Of a stretch of 64,000 bases of DNA, positions 53,218-61,237 are shown piece after piece. The position numbers were made by a program, and so were the translations under genes. The DNA is taken from assembly GCF_002355855.1 (NCBI RefSeq), contig NZ_AP017655.1, forward strand, positions 2,917,001 through 2,981,000. The letters run 5' to 3'. The notes under the pieces are model-generated. The model was not told the origin of the DNA and ran no database searches. It saw only the letters and a program-made list of their open reading frames with translations. The stretch comes from Sphingobium cloacae. GTDB lineage: Bacteria; Pseudomonadota; Alphaproteobacteria; Sphingomonadales; Sphingomonadaceae. The first letter of the stretch is position 1; the number at the start of each line of letters is the position of its first letter.

Positions 53218-53234
53218 ATGCGCCTTCGGCGCAT
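53218..53234. terminator. Small hairpin between convergent genes
   Basis: ATGCGCC-TTC-GGCGCAT lies between the propeller gene and the convergent UrcA gene. It may help end transcription from either side. Weak without a T-run. Confidence 0.4.
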
Positions 53235-53272
53235 CCGCACTATGCTTTGCCGCGCATTCTCCAACCGGACTC

Positions 53273-53614
53273 CTAGCGCAGCGAGGCGAGCCGGACAGAT
53301 GAGGCGTCCGGCGTGGCGGCCAGGCGGGTCTCGATCTGCTGGCGGACATCGGCGACGACGGCGACGCGGCATGCCTGCGCCTGCGCTTCGAGAGCGAGGT
53401 GGATATCCGAGAGGCGCTCACCGCAGACGGCGCGCGCGGCCTTGTCCATGCGGATGGCGAGGCGCTGCTGGCCTTCGGCGGTCGAAAGGTCGATGTCCTT
53501 GAGGTGCAGGATCGCCTGATCCTGGGCGAAAGGGTTTTCGGCGGCGACGGCGGCCGAGGCCGAGGTCGCCAGAGCAATGGTGGCGAGCGCCACGAGGCCA
53601 GTCTTCATCTTCAT
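53273..53614 (-). CDS. UrcA family protein
   Basis: A 113-residue exported protein: signal peptide MKMKTGLVALATIALATSASAAVA, then a mature domain with two Cys (AVCGERL and QACRVA) expected to form a disulfide. Pattern and length fit the UrcA family found in sphingomonads and caulobacters, of unknown function. The upstream 53615-53732 stretch is AT-rich with an AATAAT-N5-ATTATT palindrome and is the likely promoter. The gene is convergent with the carboxylase cassette. Confidence 0.8.
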   Translation of the reverse strand: MKMKTGLVALATIALATSASAAVAAENPFAQDQAILHLKDIDLSTAEGQQRLAIRMDKAARAVCGERLSDIHLALEAQAQACRVAVVADVRQQIETRLAATPDASSVRLASLR

Positions 53615-53732
53615 CTCCTGTACGTCGAACGAGCGCCGCCCTCCGTCGGCTGCGGATCACATAATATCAGGAAATGAGTTTTCAATAAAAAACTGAATAA
53701 TGATGAATTATTACTTTAAGTATGGCTGATTA

Positions 53733-54095
53733 TTACTTCACACGAACGACCAGCATGGTAATATTCTCCGCATGGCCGAGAAGCCCGACAGGCAGTCGTG
53801 CTTCTTCCGCATGGCCTTCGACCGCGACCGTGATCGTCCGCGCATAGGGCGCAGACCAATCCTCCACTGTCTCGACCGGCACCCGGGCGCGCCATTTGCG
53901 CGCGCCTTCGACCGCGACCGCGTGGCCGTTGATATGCACGGGCGAGCTGGCATCCTCGCGCTGGCCGGAGACCAGCAGGCAGGAGCCGGACCGGCATTCC
54001 ACCAGCCGCGTGGCCGGCCCGGATGCCGTCGCGGAGGCCGCGGGGAAGGCCGCGATGAGAGCCGATCCCAACGCAACTATACGAAATGCCGGCAT
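53733..54095 (-). CDS. Small secreted protein, unrecognised
   Basis: A 120-residue protein with signal peptide MPAFRIVALGSALIAAFPAASATA. The mature part has a close Cys pair (VECRSGSCLLVSG) and a beta-sandwich look (TITVAVEGHAEEARLPVGLLGHAENITMLVVRV). ATG at 54095 has AAAGGAG six bases upstream. It lies 11 bp after the sulfotransferase gene, so it is the third gene of the hydroxylase-sulfotransferase operon. Function unknown; it may bind or protect the operon's product. Confidence 0.65.
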   Translation of the reverse strand: MPAFRIVALGSALIAAFPAASATASGPATRLVECRSGSCLLVSGQREDASSPVHINGHAVAVEGARKWRARVPVETVEDWSAPYARTITVAVEGHAEEARLPVGLLGHAENITMLVVRVK

Positions 54096-54106
54096 GTCGG
54101 CTCCTT

Positions 54107-55591
54107 TCATTCGATGGGGATGCCAGCGTCCGCGAAGAGGCGGCGCACGGGTTCCATGACTTCGGCATGCCGCTTCCACCGCGCGACCGAATCGGCGTAG
54201 ATCGGCCGGCGTACCTGCGCGGCGCTGGGGGTCGAGACCGGGGCGGCGTTGGCGTGGAACCGGAGGCAGGCGTCCGCCCAGCCAAGGCCGCAATGCGCGA
54301 GCAACCGCCTTGTCTCGCCTTCCTGGTCGGCGACCAGATCCTCATAGCCTATCTCGATCAGCCGGCCGGGCAGCGTCTCGCGCCACCGGGCCATCAGCCG
54401 GTCGAAGCGGACATGGTAAGCGGCGATGTCCAGAAGGTCGTAGCTGTAATCATAGTAGCGCGAGCCGATCGCGAAAAGATTGCGGAAGTTGCTCAGCACG
54501 GTGTCCATCGGATTGCGGCGCAGGCAGACGATCCGGGCCGAGGGCAGGGCTTGCGCGATGAACCCGGCATAGAGGAAGTTGCCCGGGAACTTGTCGATGA
54601 AGCGCAGCGTCGGATCGCGGCGGTGGTGGCTGGCCCGCCGCAGATAATCGCGCCCGATCCCGGCCATGTCGCCGCGCGCGGCGGCGGCGATCGTCTCGGG
54701 GTCCATGACGGTGGGCGTGCGCGTTCCGGCCGCCTTCTTCACGGCGAGCGGCATGGCCTGCAACTCGCCCGCGCTTTCGACCAGCGGATGCGAGGAGAGG
54801 ATGCGGTCGACCAGCGTCGTGCCGGTGCGGGGCATGCCGATCACGAAGATCGGGGCGTCGGGCGCGGGCGCAGGCGCCGCCGGGAGCGGCCAGGCCGCCT
54901 CCACGGCGTCGAACATCGCCGCATCGCGCGCGAAGCTGTAGTCCAGCGTCCGGCGATGCCCGGCATTCGCCGCGCAGAGCCTTTCCAGCGCCTCGTCGGG
55001 CCGGCCGATATCCTCCAGCTCCTTCGCCAGCGCATAGCCCAGCAGCAGCCTGCCGCGACGGTCCTGCGTGGCGGCGAGGGTCCGGGTGAGGCGCGCGACA
55101 TGATTGCGCTCCGGGCTTTGCCTGCGAAGTCCGGCAAGGAGGTGGTGGGCGCGCGCATCGCCTGGCGCCAGGGCGATCAGCGCCTTCAGCGCGGCATCGG
55201 CCTCCTCGGCGCGGCCGAGGAAGCTGAGGGTCGTCGCCTGATTGTAGCGATAGGCGGCGTTGCGCGGCTCCAGCCGCACCGCCTCGTCGAAATGGACGAG
55301 CGCCGCGGCATGGTCGCCCAGCCGGGCATAGACGCAGCCCATCGTGTCGCGGCCGAGCGCATCGGCGGGCGGAGCCTGTTCGGCATCGCGCAGGGTCGCC
55401 GCGGCGTCGCCGTCCTGGCGGACCATGATGAACAGCTTGGCGAGCTGCGCGCGATATTCGCCCTGCGGATCGAGCGCCACCGCCCGGCTCAGGTGCCGGA
55501 TTCCTTCCCGGATGCGGCCCGCGTCCGATTCGGCGACACCCAGGAGGAAATGGTCTTCGGCGGTCGTGGGATATTCGGCCAGCATCGTCAT
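54107..55591 (-). CDS. TPR-sulfotransferase fusion protein
   Basis: A 494-residue protein. Residues about 10-210 form tetratricopeptide repeats (for example AALVHFDEAVRLEPRNAAYRYNQATTL). Residues 245-494 form a PAPS-dependent sulfotransferase domain. The 5'-phosphosulfate loop is IFVIGMPRTGTTLVDRIL (residues 248-265) and the 3'-phosphate motif is IVCLRRNPMDTVLSNF. The catalytic residues seem present. Its start overlaps the hydroxylase stop by four bases. TPR-sulfotransferases are frequent in sphingomonads; substrates may be lipids, glycans or proteins. Coupling to a lipid-hydroxylase-type gene suggests sulfation of a newly made hydroxyl group. Confidence 0.88.
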   Translation of the reverse strand: MTMLAEYPTTAEDHFLLGVAESDAGRIREGIRHLSRAVALDPQGEYRAQLAKLFIMVRQDGDAAATLRDAEQAPPADALGRDTMGCVYARLGDHAAALVHFDEAVRLEPRNAAYRYNQATTLSFLGRAEEADAALKALIALAPGDARAHHLLAGLRRQSPERNHVARLTRTLAATQDRRGRLLLGYALAKELEDIGRPDEALERLCAANAGHRRTLDYSFARDAAMFDAVEAAWPLPAAPAPAPDAPIFVIGMPRTGTTLVDRILSSHPLVESAGELQAMPLAVKKAAGTRTPTVMDPETIAAAARGDMAGIGRDYLRRASHHRRDPTLRFIDKFPGNFLYAGFIAQALPSARIVCLRRNPMDTVLSNFRNLFAIGSRYYDYSYDLLDIAAYHVRFDRLMARWRETLPGRLIEIGYEDLVADQEGETRRLLAHCGLGWADACLRFHANAAPVSTPSAAQVRRPIYADSVARWKRHAEVMEPVRRLFADAGIPIE

Positions 55592-56541
55592 GCCGTGGCC
55601 ACACCTCCCACCGGCTCGCGGTCCGGCGCCTCGGTATTTGGCGGGTTGTCGTTGGCGATGTTTCCGCCATGCGCCCGCGCGGCCGCCTTGCGGGCCTTGA
55701 CCCGGTCGATCAGCGGCTGGAAGGGGAACAGGGTCTGCTCCAGGATCGACAGGCGCCGCCGGTCGTCCTGACCCACCACGACCGCCTCACCCTCGCGATA
55801 GGTGCCGAAGATGCGGTCGAGCAGGATCAGCGAGTTGCCGTAGTTGCAGCGCGTGCTTTCATAGTCCGTCGAATGATGCAGGCTGTGATGCCGGATCGTC
55901 GTGAAGAAGAAGGAGTAGCAGATCGGCGGATCGGCCCGGACATTGGCATGCGCGAAGGTGGAGATGACGCCCATCGTGTTGACGGCCGCGAATATGGCGG
56001 TCTTCTCAAGGTCGAACAGGGCGACGACGCTCAGGCTGATAAGGACCAGCTCGATGGGATTTCCCACCGCGCCCTTGGCGGCGTTCAACTGGGTGATGTG
56101 GTGATGCGGGGCGTGGGTCAGCCAGAAGGGCATGGAATTGTGCATCAGCCGGTGCATCCAATATTGGCCGAATTCGATCAGCAGGATGACCAGCGCGACC
56201 TGCGCCAGCCAAGGCATGTGCATGGCCCATTGCGTGGTGATGCCCAGCGCATCCTTGGCCGCTTTAAGCGGGTCTTCGGCAAGCGTCTGCGAAACCCAGG
56301 AGATCACGGTCGCGCCCAGGACGACGTAGAACAGGTCGGTGAAGAACTCCTGCCGGTTCATACGCCAGCCGGCGTGCCGCTCGTTGACCATTTCGAGAAG
56401 CAGCACGGTTATCGTGATGAGAGGAGACACCAGGACGAGCGTCCATGAATTCTCCAGCAGAGCCTTCGGCCCGAAAGCCCAGAACGACAGCACCATCGCG
56501 ATCATCGCGGGCGGTATGTAGTTGAAGAGCTTGTCCCTCAT
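55588..56541 (-). CDS. Sterol desaturase/fatty acid hydroxylase family membrane protein (copy 2)
   Basis: A 317-residue membrane di-iron hydroxylase. His clusters are HRLMH, HAPHHH and HHSLHH (in IRHHSLHHSTDY), all intact. It resembles the copy at 36.7-37.6 kb along its length, for example the shared AKGAVGNPIELV-like segment after HAPHHHITQLN. It has a longer polar tail (ANDNPPNTEAPDREPVGG). The stop overlaps the sulfotransferase start. It opens a three-gene operon (hydroxylase, sulfotransferase, small secreted protein). The product may be a hydroxylated, then sulfated lipid; this is inference. Confidence 0.9.
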   Translation of the reverse strand: MRDKLFNYIPPAMIAMVLSFWAFGPKALLENSWTLVLVSPLITITVLLLEMVNERHAGWRMNRQEFFTDLFYVVLGATVISWVSQTLAEDPLKAAKDALGITTQWAMHMPWLAQVALVILLIEFGQYWMHRLMHNSMPFWLTHAPHHHITQLNAAKGAVGNPIELVLISLSVVALFDLEKTAIFAAVNTMGVISTFAHANVRADPPICYSFFFTTIRHHSLHHSTDYESTRCNYGNSLILLDRIFGTYREGEAVVVGQDDRRRLSILEQTLFPFQPLIDRVKARKAAARAHGGNIANDNPPNTEAPDREPVGGVATA

Positions 56542-56566
56542 CGCATTCCTTCATTCTTTTCCGCGG

Positions 56567-56740
56567 TCAGGCCTCGCGGTCAGCGGCCCGTTCGACCCGT
56601 TGGGACGGAATGATGGCCTGCGCGCGCGCGGCGATCCCCGCGAGGATCAGGCGCACCGATCCGGCGCCGATGCCGATGAGGCGGTCGGCAAGAACATGCC
56701 GGCGGGCATGGGGGAAGTCGGGTCCTTGCTTGCTTCGCAT
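56567..56740 (-). CDS. Possible 57-residue protein upstream of hydroxylase copy 2
   Basis: A short frame starts ATG at 56740 with GGAG seven bases upstream and reads MRSKQGPDFPHARRHVLAD, then LIGIGAGSVRLILAGIAARAQ and a basic tail. It ends 26 bp before the hydroxylase start. Middle residues are weakly hydrophobic. No family is recognised; it could be a small real gene or chance. Confidence 0.35.
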   Translation of the reverse strand: MRSKQGPDFPHARRHVLADRLIGIGAGSVRLILAGIAARAQAIIPSQRVERAADREA

Positions 56741-56827
56741 GCCGCAGCTCCATTCAATGCTTTCACATTGCGCGGCAGCGCGTCATCGCAGCAGGGGTTA
56801 AATCATGATGAAATGCATAGATTACAT

Positions 56828-57766
56828 CTATGTCGTCCTGCGCGCCCGGATACGCCGAATCACCTCATCCCAAAAAAGCTGCGTGGCCGTGTCGCGCGCC
56901 GGTTCGGAGCGGGCCAGGAGGAAAATGTCGTAGGCAGGCTCCGAATCGGCATGGAGGATCGGCCAGAGCCTCTCCCTGGCCACGTCGCTTTCGGCGGCGA
57001 GCACGGGCAGGAAGCCGATGCCGACCCCCTGCACGATGAGCCGCCTTGCTTCATTTATGTCTTCCGCCAGCCCGCTGACCCGCGTTCCCAGGCGATAGCG
57101 GCGGCGCAGATGCGTTATCTGCTCGATCTCGTCGTCGCCGGTAAGCACGAACCGCTCGTCCCTGAGTTCGTTCAGGCGGCTCACGCGATGCCCGAAATGG
57201 GGGCTGTGGCGGGAGCAATAGAGCTGCTGGCGCTCCACCAGCAGCGGCTCGTACAGCAGGCTGGCGCGAACGCTGCTGTCATAGCCGACCCCGATCTCGA
57301 CCTCGCCCTGTTCGAGCGCGTCCAGCACCTGCCGCCATGGCGACACGCGGATTTCGATATGGATGGCGGGGTTGCGCCGGTGGAAGCTGGCGATCGCTTC
57401 GTCGAACTCCGGCGAAACAAGGCCCGAGACGATCTGGATGCGGACGATGCCTTCGACGCGCTTGGTCGCCTGGGCGATCTGGTGCGGCATCATCCGCGCC
57501 GATTCGAGCATGTCCTCGCAGAGCGTCATCATGGCCCTGCCGGCCGCCGTCATCTCCACCCCCGTCGGCGTGCGGTGGAGGAGCGTGACCCCAACATGAT
57601 CCTCGAGCCGCTTGAGTGCGGCGCTGATGCTGGGCTGTTGGCGATTGAGCTGGCGCGCCGCCGCGCCGATGCCGCCAGCGCGGACGATGTCGACGAAGGT
57701 GCGCATCAGGTTCCAGTCGACCCGGCTGGCAAATTTCCTGTCGATCAGCGGCGCCCGGTCACTCAT
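56828..57766 (-). CDS. LysR-family transcriptional regulator
   Basis: A 312-residue LysR regulator. The winged helix-turn-helix (residues 18-80) contains FVDIVRAGGIGAAARQLNRQQPSISAALKRLEDHVGVTLLHRTPTG. The effector-binding domain follows (about 105-305; IVRIQIVSGLVSPEFDEAIASFHRR and SGLAEDINEARRLIVQGVGIGFLP). It is in the same direction as the hydroxylase-sulfotransferase operon 90-290 bp downstream and may control it. The upstream neighbour is the SMP-30-like gene on the same strand. The effector is unknown. Confidence 0.9.
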   Translation of the reverse strand: MSDRAPLIDRKFASRVDWNLMRTFVDIVRAGGIGAAARQLNRQQPSISAALKRLEDHVGVTLLHRTPTGVEMTAAGRAMMTLCEDMLESARMMPHQIAQATKRVEGIVRIQIVSGLVSPEFDEAIASFHRRNPAIHIEIRVSPWRQVLDALEQGEVEIGVGYDSSVRASLLYEPLLVERQQLYCSRHSPHFGHRVSRLNELRDERFVLTGDDEIEQITHLRRRYRLGTRVSGLAEDINEARRLIVQGVGIGFLPVLAAESDVARERLWPILHADSEPAYDIFLLARSEPARDTATQLFWDEVIRRIRARRTT

Positions 57767-57952
57767 CCGTCGTCTTCTCCTTTCCAGATTGCTAAAATGG
57801 CGCGGCCATAGATCAAATCAATGGAAATCATTGGATCACTGCATCTACCGCTATGGCTTGTCCCCCCTAACCATCGTCAGATGGCTGTTCCTCCCCTCCT
57901 TTCCAGACTGACGCCCATTGGCCGGTCGAGCCCGGTGGAACGGCGGACGGGA

Positions 57953-58819
57953 TCAGCGGGGAAGCGGCACCAGCGTCAGGCTGTTGCGTCGAAGCTGCGG
58001 CACGATAATCACACGCCGCTTGCTGTCGAAACCGATCGAGGCGGGCGAGTCGATGGCGGCCAGCGGGCTGACATTGCCGTCCGGGCCGACGCGAAGAAGC
58101 GTGCCGCCGCCAAGGCTGGAGATGATGATCGATCCATCTTCCAGCACGATGATCCCATCGTTGCGCTCATACCCCAAATCTATGCTGCTCAGCAGCTGGC
58201 CCTCGGGCGAGCGCAGGAAAAGCCGGGGACTGGACATGGCGACGTTGGCGATATTGCCGGAGGCATCGATCGCAATGCCGTTGGGATTGGCCGCTTCCTT
58301 TCCGGAGACGAACAGGCTTACCGTGCCGTCGGGGGCGATGCGGTAGATGCCGCCGGCGACGGATTTGCTCCTGTCGCCCATGTCCGTCACGTACACGGTC
58401 CCGTCGCTGGAGATCGCCAGGTCGTTCAGCACCGTGGCGCCCTCCACCCGAACCGAGCGGAGCGGCTTGCCGCTCGCCATGTCGAAACTGCGCACGAAGG
58501 GCGTATCGGCCACATAGAATATGCCCTTATGGATTTCCGAGCCGAAGGGGCGGACGAGTTGGACGCCGTCCTTGCCATCGGCCAGCCAATCGCGCTGCCG
58601 CAGCGTGCCGTCGGGATTCACGATACTGATGAAGCCGGCGTCGCCAGCGCCCATGCTGGCGACGAGATAGGCGTCGCGTCCCTCGTCATAGACGGCGCTT
58701 TCGGGAATCTGGAAGCCGCCGAAGCTGCGCGGCTGGGCCGCGACCGGGGGCGCCGCCAGCAGGAGGCCGATGGTCATCGCATGACGCCACGCCATGTGTG
58801 CGGTCAGATATTCTTTCAT
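57953..58819 (-). CDS. Secreted SMP-30/NHL-like beta-propeller protein
   Basis: A 288-residue exported protein: signal peptide region MKEYLTAHMAWRHAMTIGLLLAAPPVAAQ, then propeller-type repeats (DGTVYVTDMGDRSKSVAGGIYRIAPDGTVSLF, NPNGIAIDASGNI, NDGIIVLEDGSIIISSLGGGTLLRVGPDGNV). The pattern resembles SMP-30/gluconolactonase-like proteins. ATG at 58819 has GGAG upstream; an ATG ten codons earlier lacks one. It is divergent from a decayed PQQ-type sugar dehydrogenase. If active, a lactonase role in sugar oxidation would fit that neighbour, but the metal ligands were not verified. Confidence 0.78.
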   Translation of the reverse strand: MKEYLTAHMAWRHAMTIGLLLAAPPVAAQPRSFGGFQIPESAVYDEGRDAYLVASMGAGDAGFISIVNPDGTLRQRDWLADGKDGVQLVRPFGSEIHKGIFYVADTPFVRSFDMASGKPLRSVRVEGATVLNDLAISSDGTVYVTDMGDRSKSVAGGIYRIAPDGTVSLFVSGKEAANPNGIAIDASGNIANVAMSSPRLFLRSPEGQLLSSIDLGYERNDGIIVLEDGSIIISSLGGGTLLRVGPDGNVSPLAAIDSPASIGFDSKRRVIIVPQLRRNSLTLVPLPR

Positions 58820-58863
58820 CGTCGATGCTCCATTGTTTGTTATACGCAATCATATTATGATAT

Positions 58864-58909
58864 ATACTATAGAAAATGGAATATTATAGTATGTTTTAAA
58901 GTATAGTAT
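58864..58909. promoter_or_regulatory. AT-rich region with three TATAGTAT repeats
   Basis: ATACTATA at 58864-58871 and TATAGTAT at 58885-58892 and 58902-58909 form one inverted and one direct pair (start-to-start 21 and 17 bp). They lie in the AT-rich divergent region between the SMP-30-like gene and the sugar-dehydrogenase remnant, and could be operator sites. Confidence 0.45.
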
Positions 58910-58925
58910 TATTTTACTTTCTTCC

Positions 58926-59830
58926 ATGACTATTCTTGCCTGTGGAGACTCCGGCGGGAATGGCGATGTCGAGATGATGACCGGCCCCCGGCCGAAACGG
59001 CCGAGCGCAACACGGATTACAAGCCGGCATTCGCTGGCCAGACCCGGGCGCCGGTCAAGACCGCCAACATCGCCTATAGGGTGGAGACGGTGGCCAAAGG
59101 GCTCGACACGCCCTGGGCCATGCAATTCCTGCCCGACCGCCGGATATTGGTGACGGAACGGTCCGGCGGCTTCCGCATCGTCGGCCGGGACGGCAGGGTC
59201 GGGCCGGCGGTGCCTGCCTCTCCCCCGGTTTTCGCTGAAGGGCAAGGCGGTCTTCTCGACGTGGCGCTCGATCCGGATTTCGCGACCAACGACATCCTGT
59301 ACTGGACCTTTGCGGAGCGGCGCGCCGATGGCACCAGCAACACGGCCGTTGCCCGGGGCATCCTGAACGCGGGCGGCGCCAGGCCGCAGATCAGCGATGT
59401 GTCCGTCATCTTCCGCCAGCAGCCGTCTTGGAAATCCCATCTGCATTTCGGCTCGCGCATCGTTTTCGCGCCGGACGGCAAGCTGTTCCTGACGCTCGGC
59501 GAGCGCTCGCTGCCCGAATCGCGCGGTCTTTCGCAGGACCTGGGCACGCATCTGGGCAAGGTGCTGGGGCTGGAGAAGGACGGCTCGCCGGCCGCCGGCA
59601 ACCCCTTTGCCGGCCGCGACGGCGCGCGGCCCGAAATCTGGTCCTACGGCCACCGCAACATCCAGACGGCCGCGATCGAGCCGGCGACGGGCCGGCTCTG
59701 GGTCGTCGAGCACGGCCCGCGCGCGGCGGCGACGAACTGAACCGGGTGGAAGCGGGGCGCAATTATGGCTGGCCGGTCATCACCTATGGCATCGAATATG
59801 CCGGCCCGAAGATCGGCGAGGGCACCCGCA
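58926..59830 (+). pseudogene. Broken PQQ-dependent aldose dehydrogenase-like gene
   Basis: Pieces of a soluble glucose/aldose dehydrogenase (GSDH family) are seen. The first is a lipoprotein-like start (MTILACGDSGG). The main body, in another frame, reads RVETVAKGLDTPWAMQFLPD, then [38 protein letters not shown] and WSYGHRNIQ. The frame changes near 58970-58990. It changes again near 59725, where an extra GC shifts [26 protein letters not shown] out of frame. The gene then ends at about 59830 in an IS5 remnant, losing its C-terminal third. It is not functional as it stands. Confidence 0.85.
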
Positions 59831-60089
59831 GGCTCGATGCTGTGCGGTACGCCTTGAGATAGGTCGCGTCGATCATCACCGTCTTACGCTCGGAAGCATG
59901 GGGCGTAGCCAGACCTTCCATCATCCGAAGAAAGACGCCCTTGTCACCCCACCGCTTCCACCGATTGTACAGCGTCTTGTGCGGCCCATAATCCTTCGGT
60001 GCATCGCGCCAGCGCAGCCCGTTGCGATTGACGAAAATGATCCCGCTCAAATCCAGTCTCCTCGCCGAGCCTGAATCACACAAAACCAA
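59830..60089 (-). pseudogene. N-terminal remnant of an IS5-family transposase
   Basis: The minus strand reads LSGIIFVNRNGLRWRDAPKDY and GPHKTLYNRWKRWGDKGVF, then [16 protein letters not shown] with the first catalytic Asp. This is the N-terminal half of an IS5-family transposase. The first 40-50 residues are missing and the rest is replaced by the dehydrogenase remnant at about 59830. A matching C-terminal IS5 piece lies at 35.1-35.2 kb. Confidence 0.8.
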
Positions 60090-60312
60090 TCATATCAATG
60101 GGGCCTGACCCTAGCGTTTCCAGGTCAACGGAAGCAGCCCATGCTGCAACCTCACTCCGTACCGCGAAAATAGGCGACAGAGAAAAAGCCGACGGAGCGA
60201 CCAAATGTTGCTCCAGATACGCTCTCCGCAGACCGGACCATCTCCGCAAACGGCGCGGAACCGCGCCACTTTCCGGAGTATTTTCCTTTTATATCAATGA
60301 CTTATGAATATG

Positions 60313-60403
60313 TGGCGGAGCGGGAGGGATTCGAACCCTCGATACGCTTTTGACGTATACTCACTTTCCAGGCGAGCGCCTTCGACCACTCGGCCACCGC
60401 TCC
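60313..60403 (-). tRNA. tRNA-Ser (anticodon GGA)
   Basis: On the minus strand the 5' acceptor GGAGCGG pairs with CCGCTCC, followed by the discriminator G and an encoded CCA. The anticodon arm shows CTCGCCTGGAAAGTGAG with anticodon GGA. A long variable arm and GGTTCGAATCC T-loop fit a type II tRNA. Length is 91 nt. Decayed IS sequence lies beyond its 3' end. The 60404-60685 stretch upstream holds its promoter and no gene. Confidence 0.95.
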
Positions 60404-60685
60404 GCATGCGCTGGAAGGCGGCTCCCTATCCTGCGCCGGAGCAGGAGGCAAGTCCATCTGCTTCACTTTATTCATGCGCTGCCCCTTTTCGGACTGCGCG
60501 GCATCCTGATCTGCTCGCTCCGGCCCGCGCCCCATCCCAAAGGACGAACGGCGCAGCAGGAGCAGCATGAACCGCATCGACGCAACAACTGTCTGTTGAA
60601 TGGAAAATCCGCTCAGGCTAGGTTCCGCTCAGCCGCTTGTTTCCCGCCCTGCCCTTTCGCCACCTCTCCCTCCGGCCTTTCGCTC

Positions 60686-61237
60686 ATGATTCGATCCCGT
60701 TTCGGTACTTTTCGTGGGCTCATCCGGCTCGCGCTATCCTATCCGCAGGCCGTTTTGCGTCTCGCGGAGGAAAGGCGGCCCGACCCGGCGCGGGTGCGGC
60801 GGCTCGTCTTCCTGTGTCAGGGCAATATCTGCCGGAGCGCCTTTGCCGAAGCCGCCGCCCGCTCGGCGGGCCTGCGCGCCGCTTCCTTCGGCCTCTCCGC
60901 CGCCAGCGGGAGAGGCGCGCACGGTCCCGCCATCGCCGCCGCCGCAGCCCTGGGCCATGACCTGTCGGCGCACCGGGCGGCGGACATTCGGGACTATGTG
61001 CCGGAGGAAGGCGACCTGCTGCTCGCCATGGAGGTGCGCCAGCTTCACCGCCTCGCCGCCGATCCGCGTCTTCGTGACCGGCCGCGCCTGTTGCTGGGCC
61101 GGTGGACGCGCCCTGCGCTGCCCCATCTGCACGATCCCTATGGGCTGGACGACCGCTACATGACCCAATGCCTCGCGCGGATCGAAAAGGCGGTCGGGGC
61201 TCTGGTCAACACTTTTCCCGGCGCACGGCTTTCCTGA
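60686..61237 (+). CDS. Low-molecular-weight protein tyrosine phosphatase
   Basis: A 183-residue LMW-PTP with an N-terminal extension of about 38 residues. The P-loop is CQGNICRS (Cys44 to Arg50, C-x5-R) and the general-acid region is LHDPYGLDD near residue 150. Both look intact. Such enzymes dephosphorylate tyrosine kinases in exopolysaccharide production or low-weight phosphoproteins. ATG at 60686 is used; no strong ribosome site is visible. Its 3' end overlaps the convergent ATP-grasp gene by 32 bp. The nearby polysaccharide deacetylase supports a link to surface polysaccharide. Confidence 0.85.
   Translation: MIRSRFGTFRGLIRLALSYPQAVLRLAEERRPDPARVRRLVFLCQGNICRSAFAEAAARSAGLRAASFGLSAASGRGAHGPAIAAAAALGHDLSAHRAADIRDYVPEEGDLLLAMEVRQLHRLAADPRLRDRPRLLLGRWTRPALPHLHDPYGLDDRYMTQCLARIEKAVGALVNTFPGARLS

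Noticed and set aside
53695..53745. ATTATTAC direct repeats as further operator sites
   Set aside because: Two copies of ATTATTACTT occur, but in direct orientation without the GTAATATT partner at 14 bases, so they do not match the proposed operator.
58850..59713. A 287-codon minus-strand frame
   Set aside because: It is antisense to the recognisable sugar-dehydrogenase remnant and shows no protein motif.
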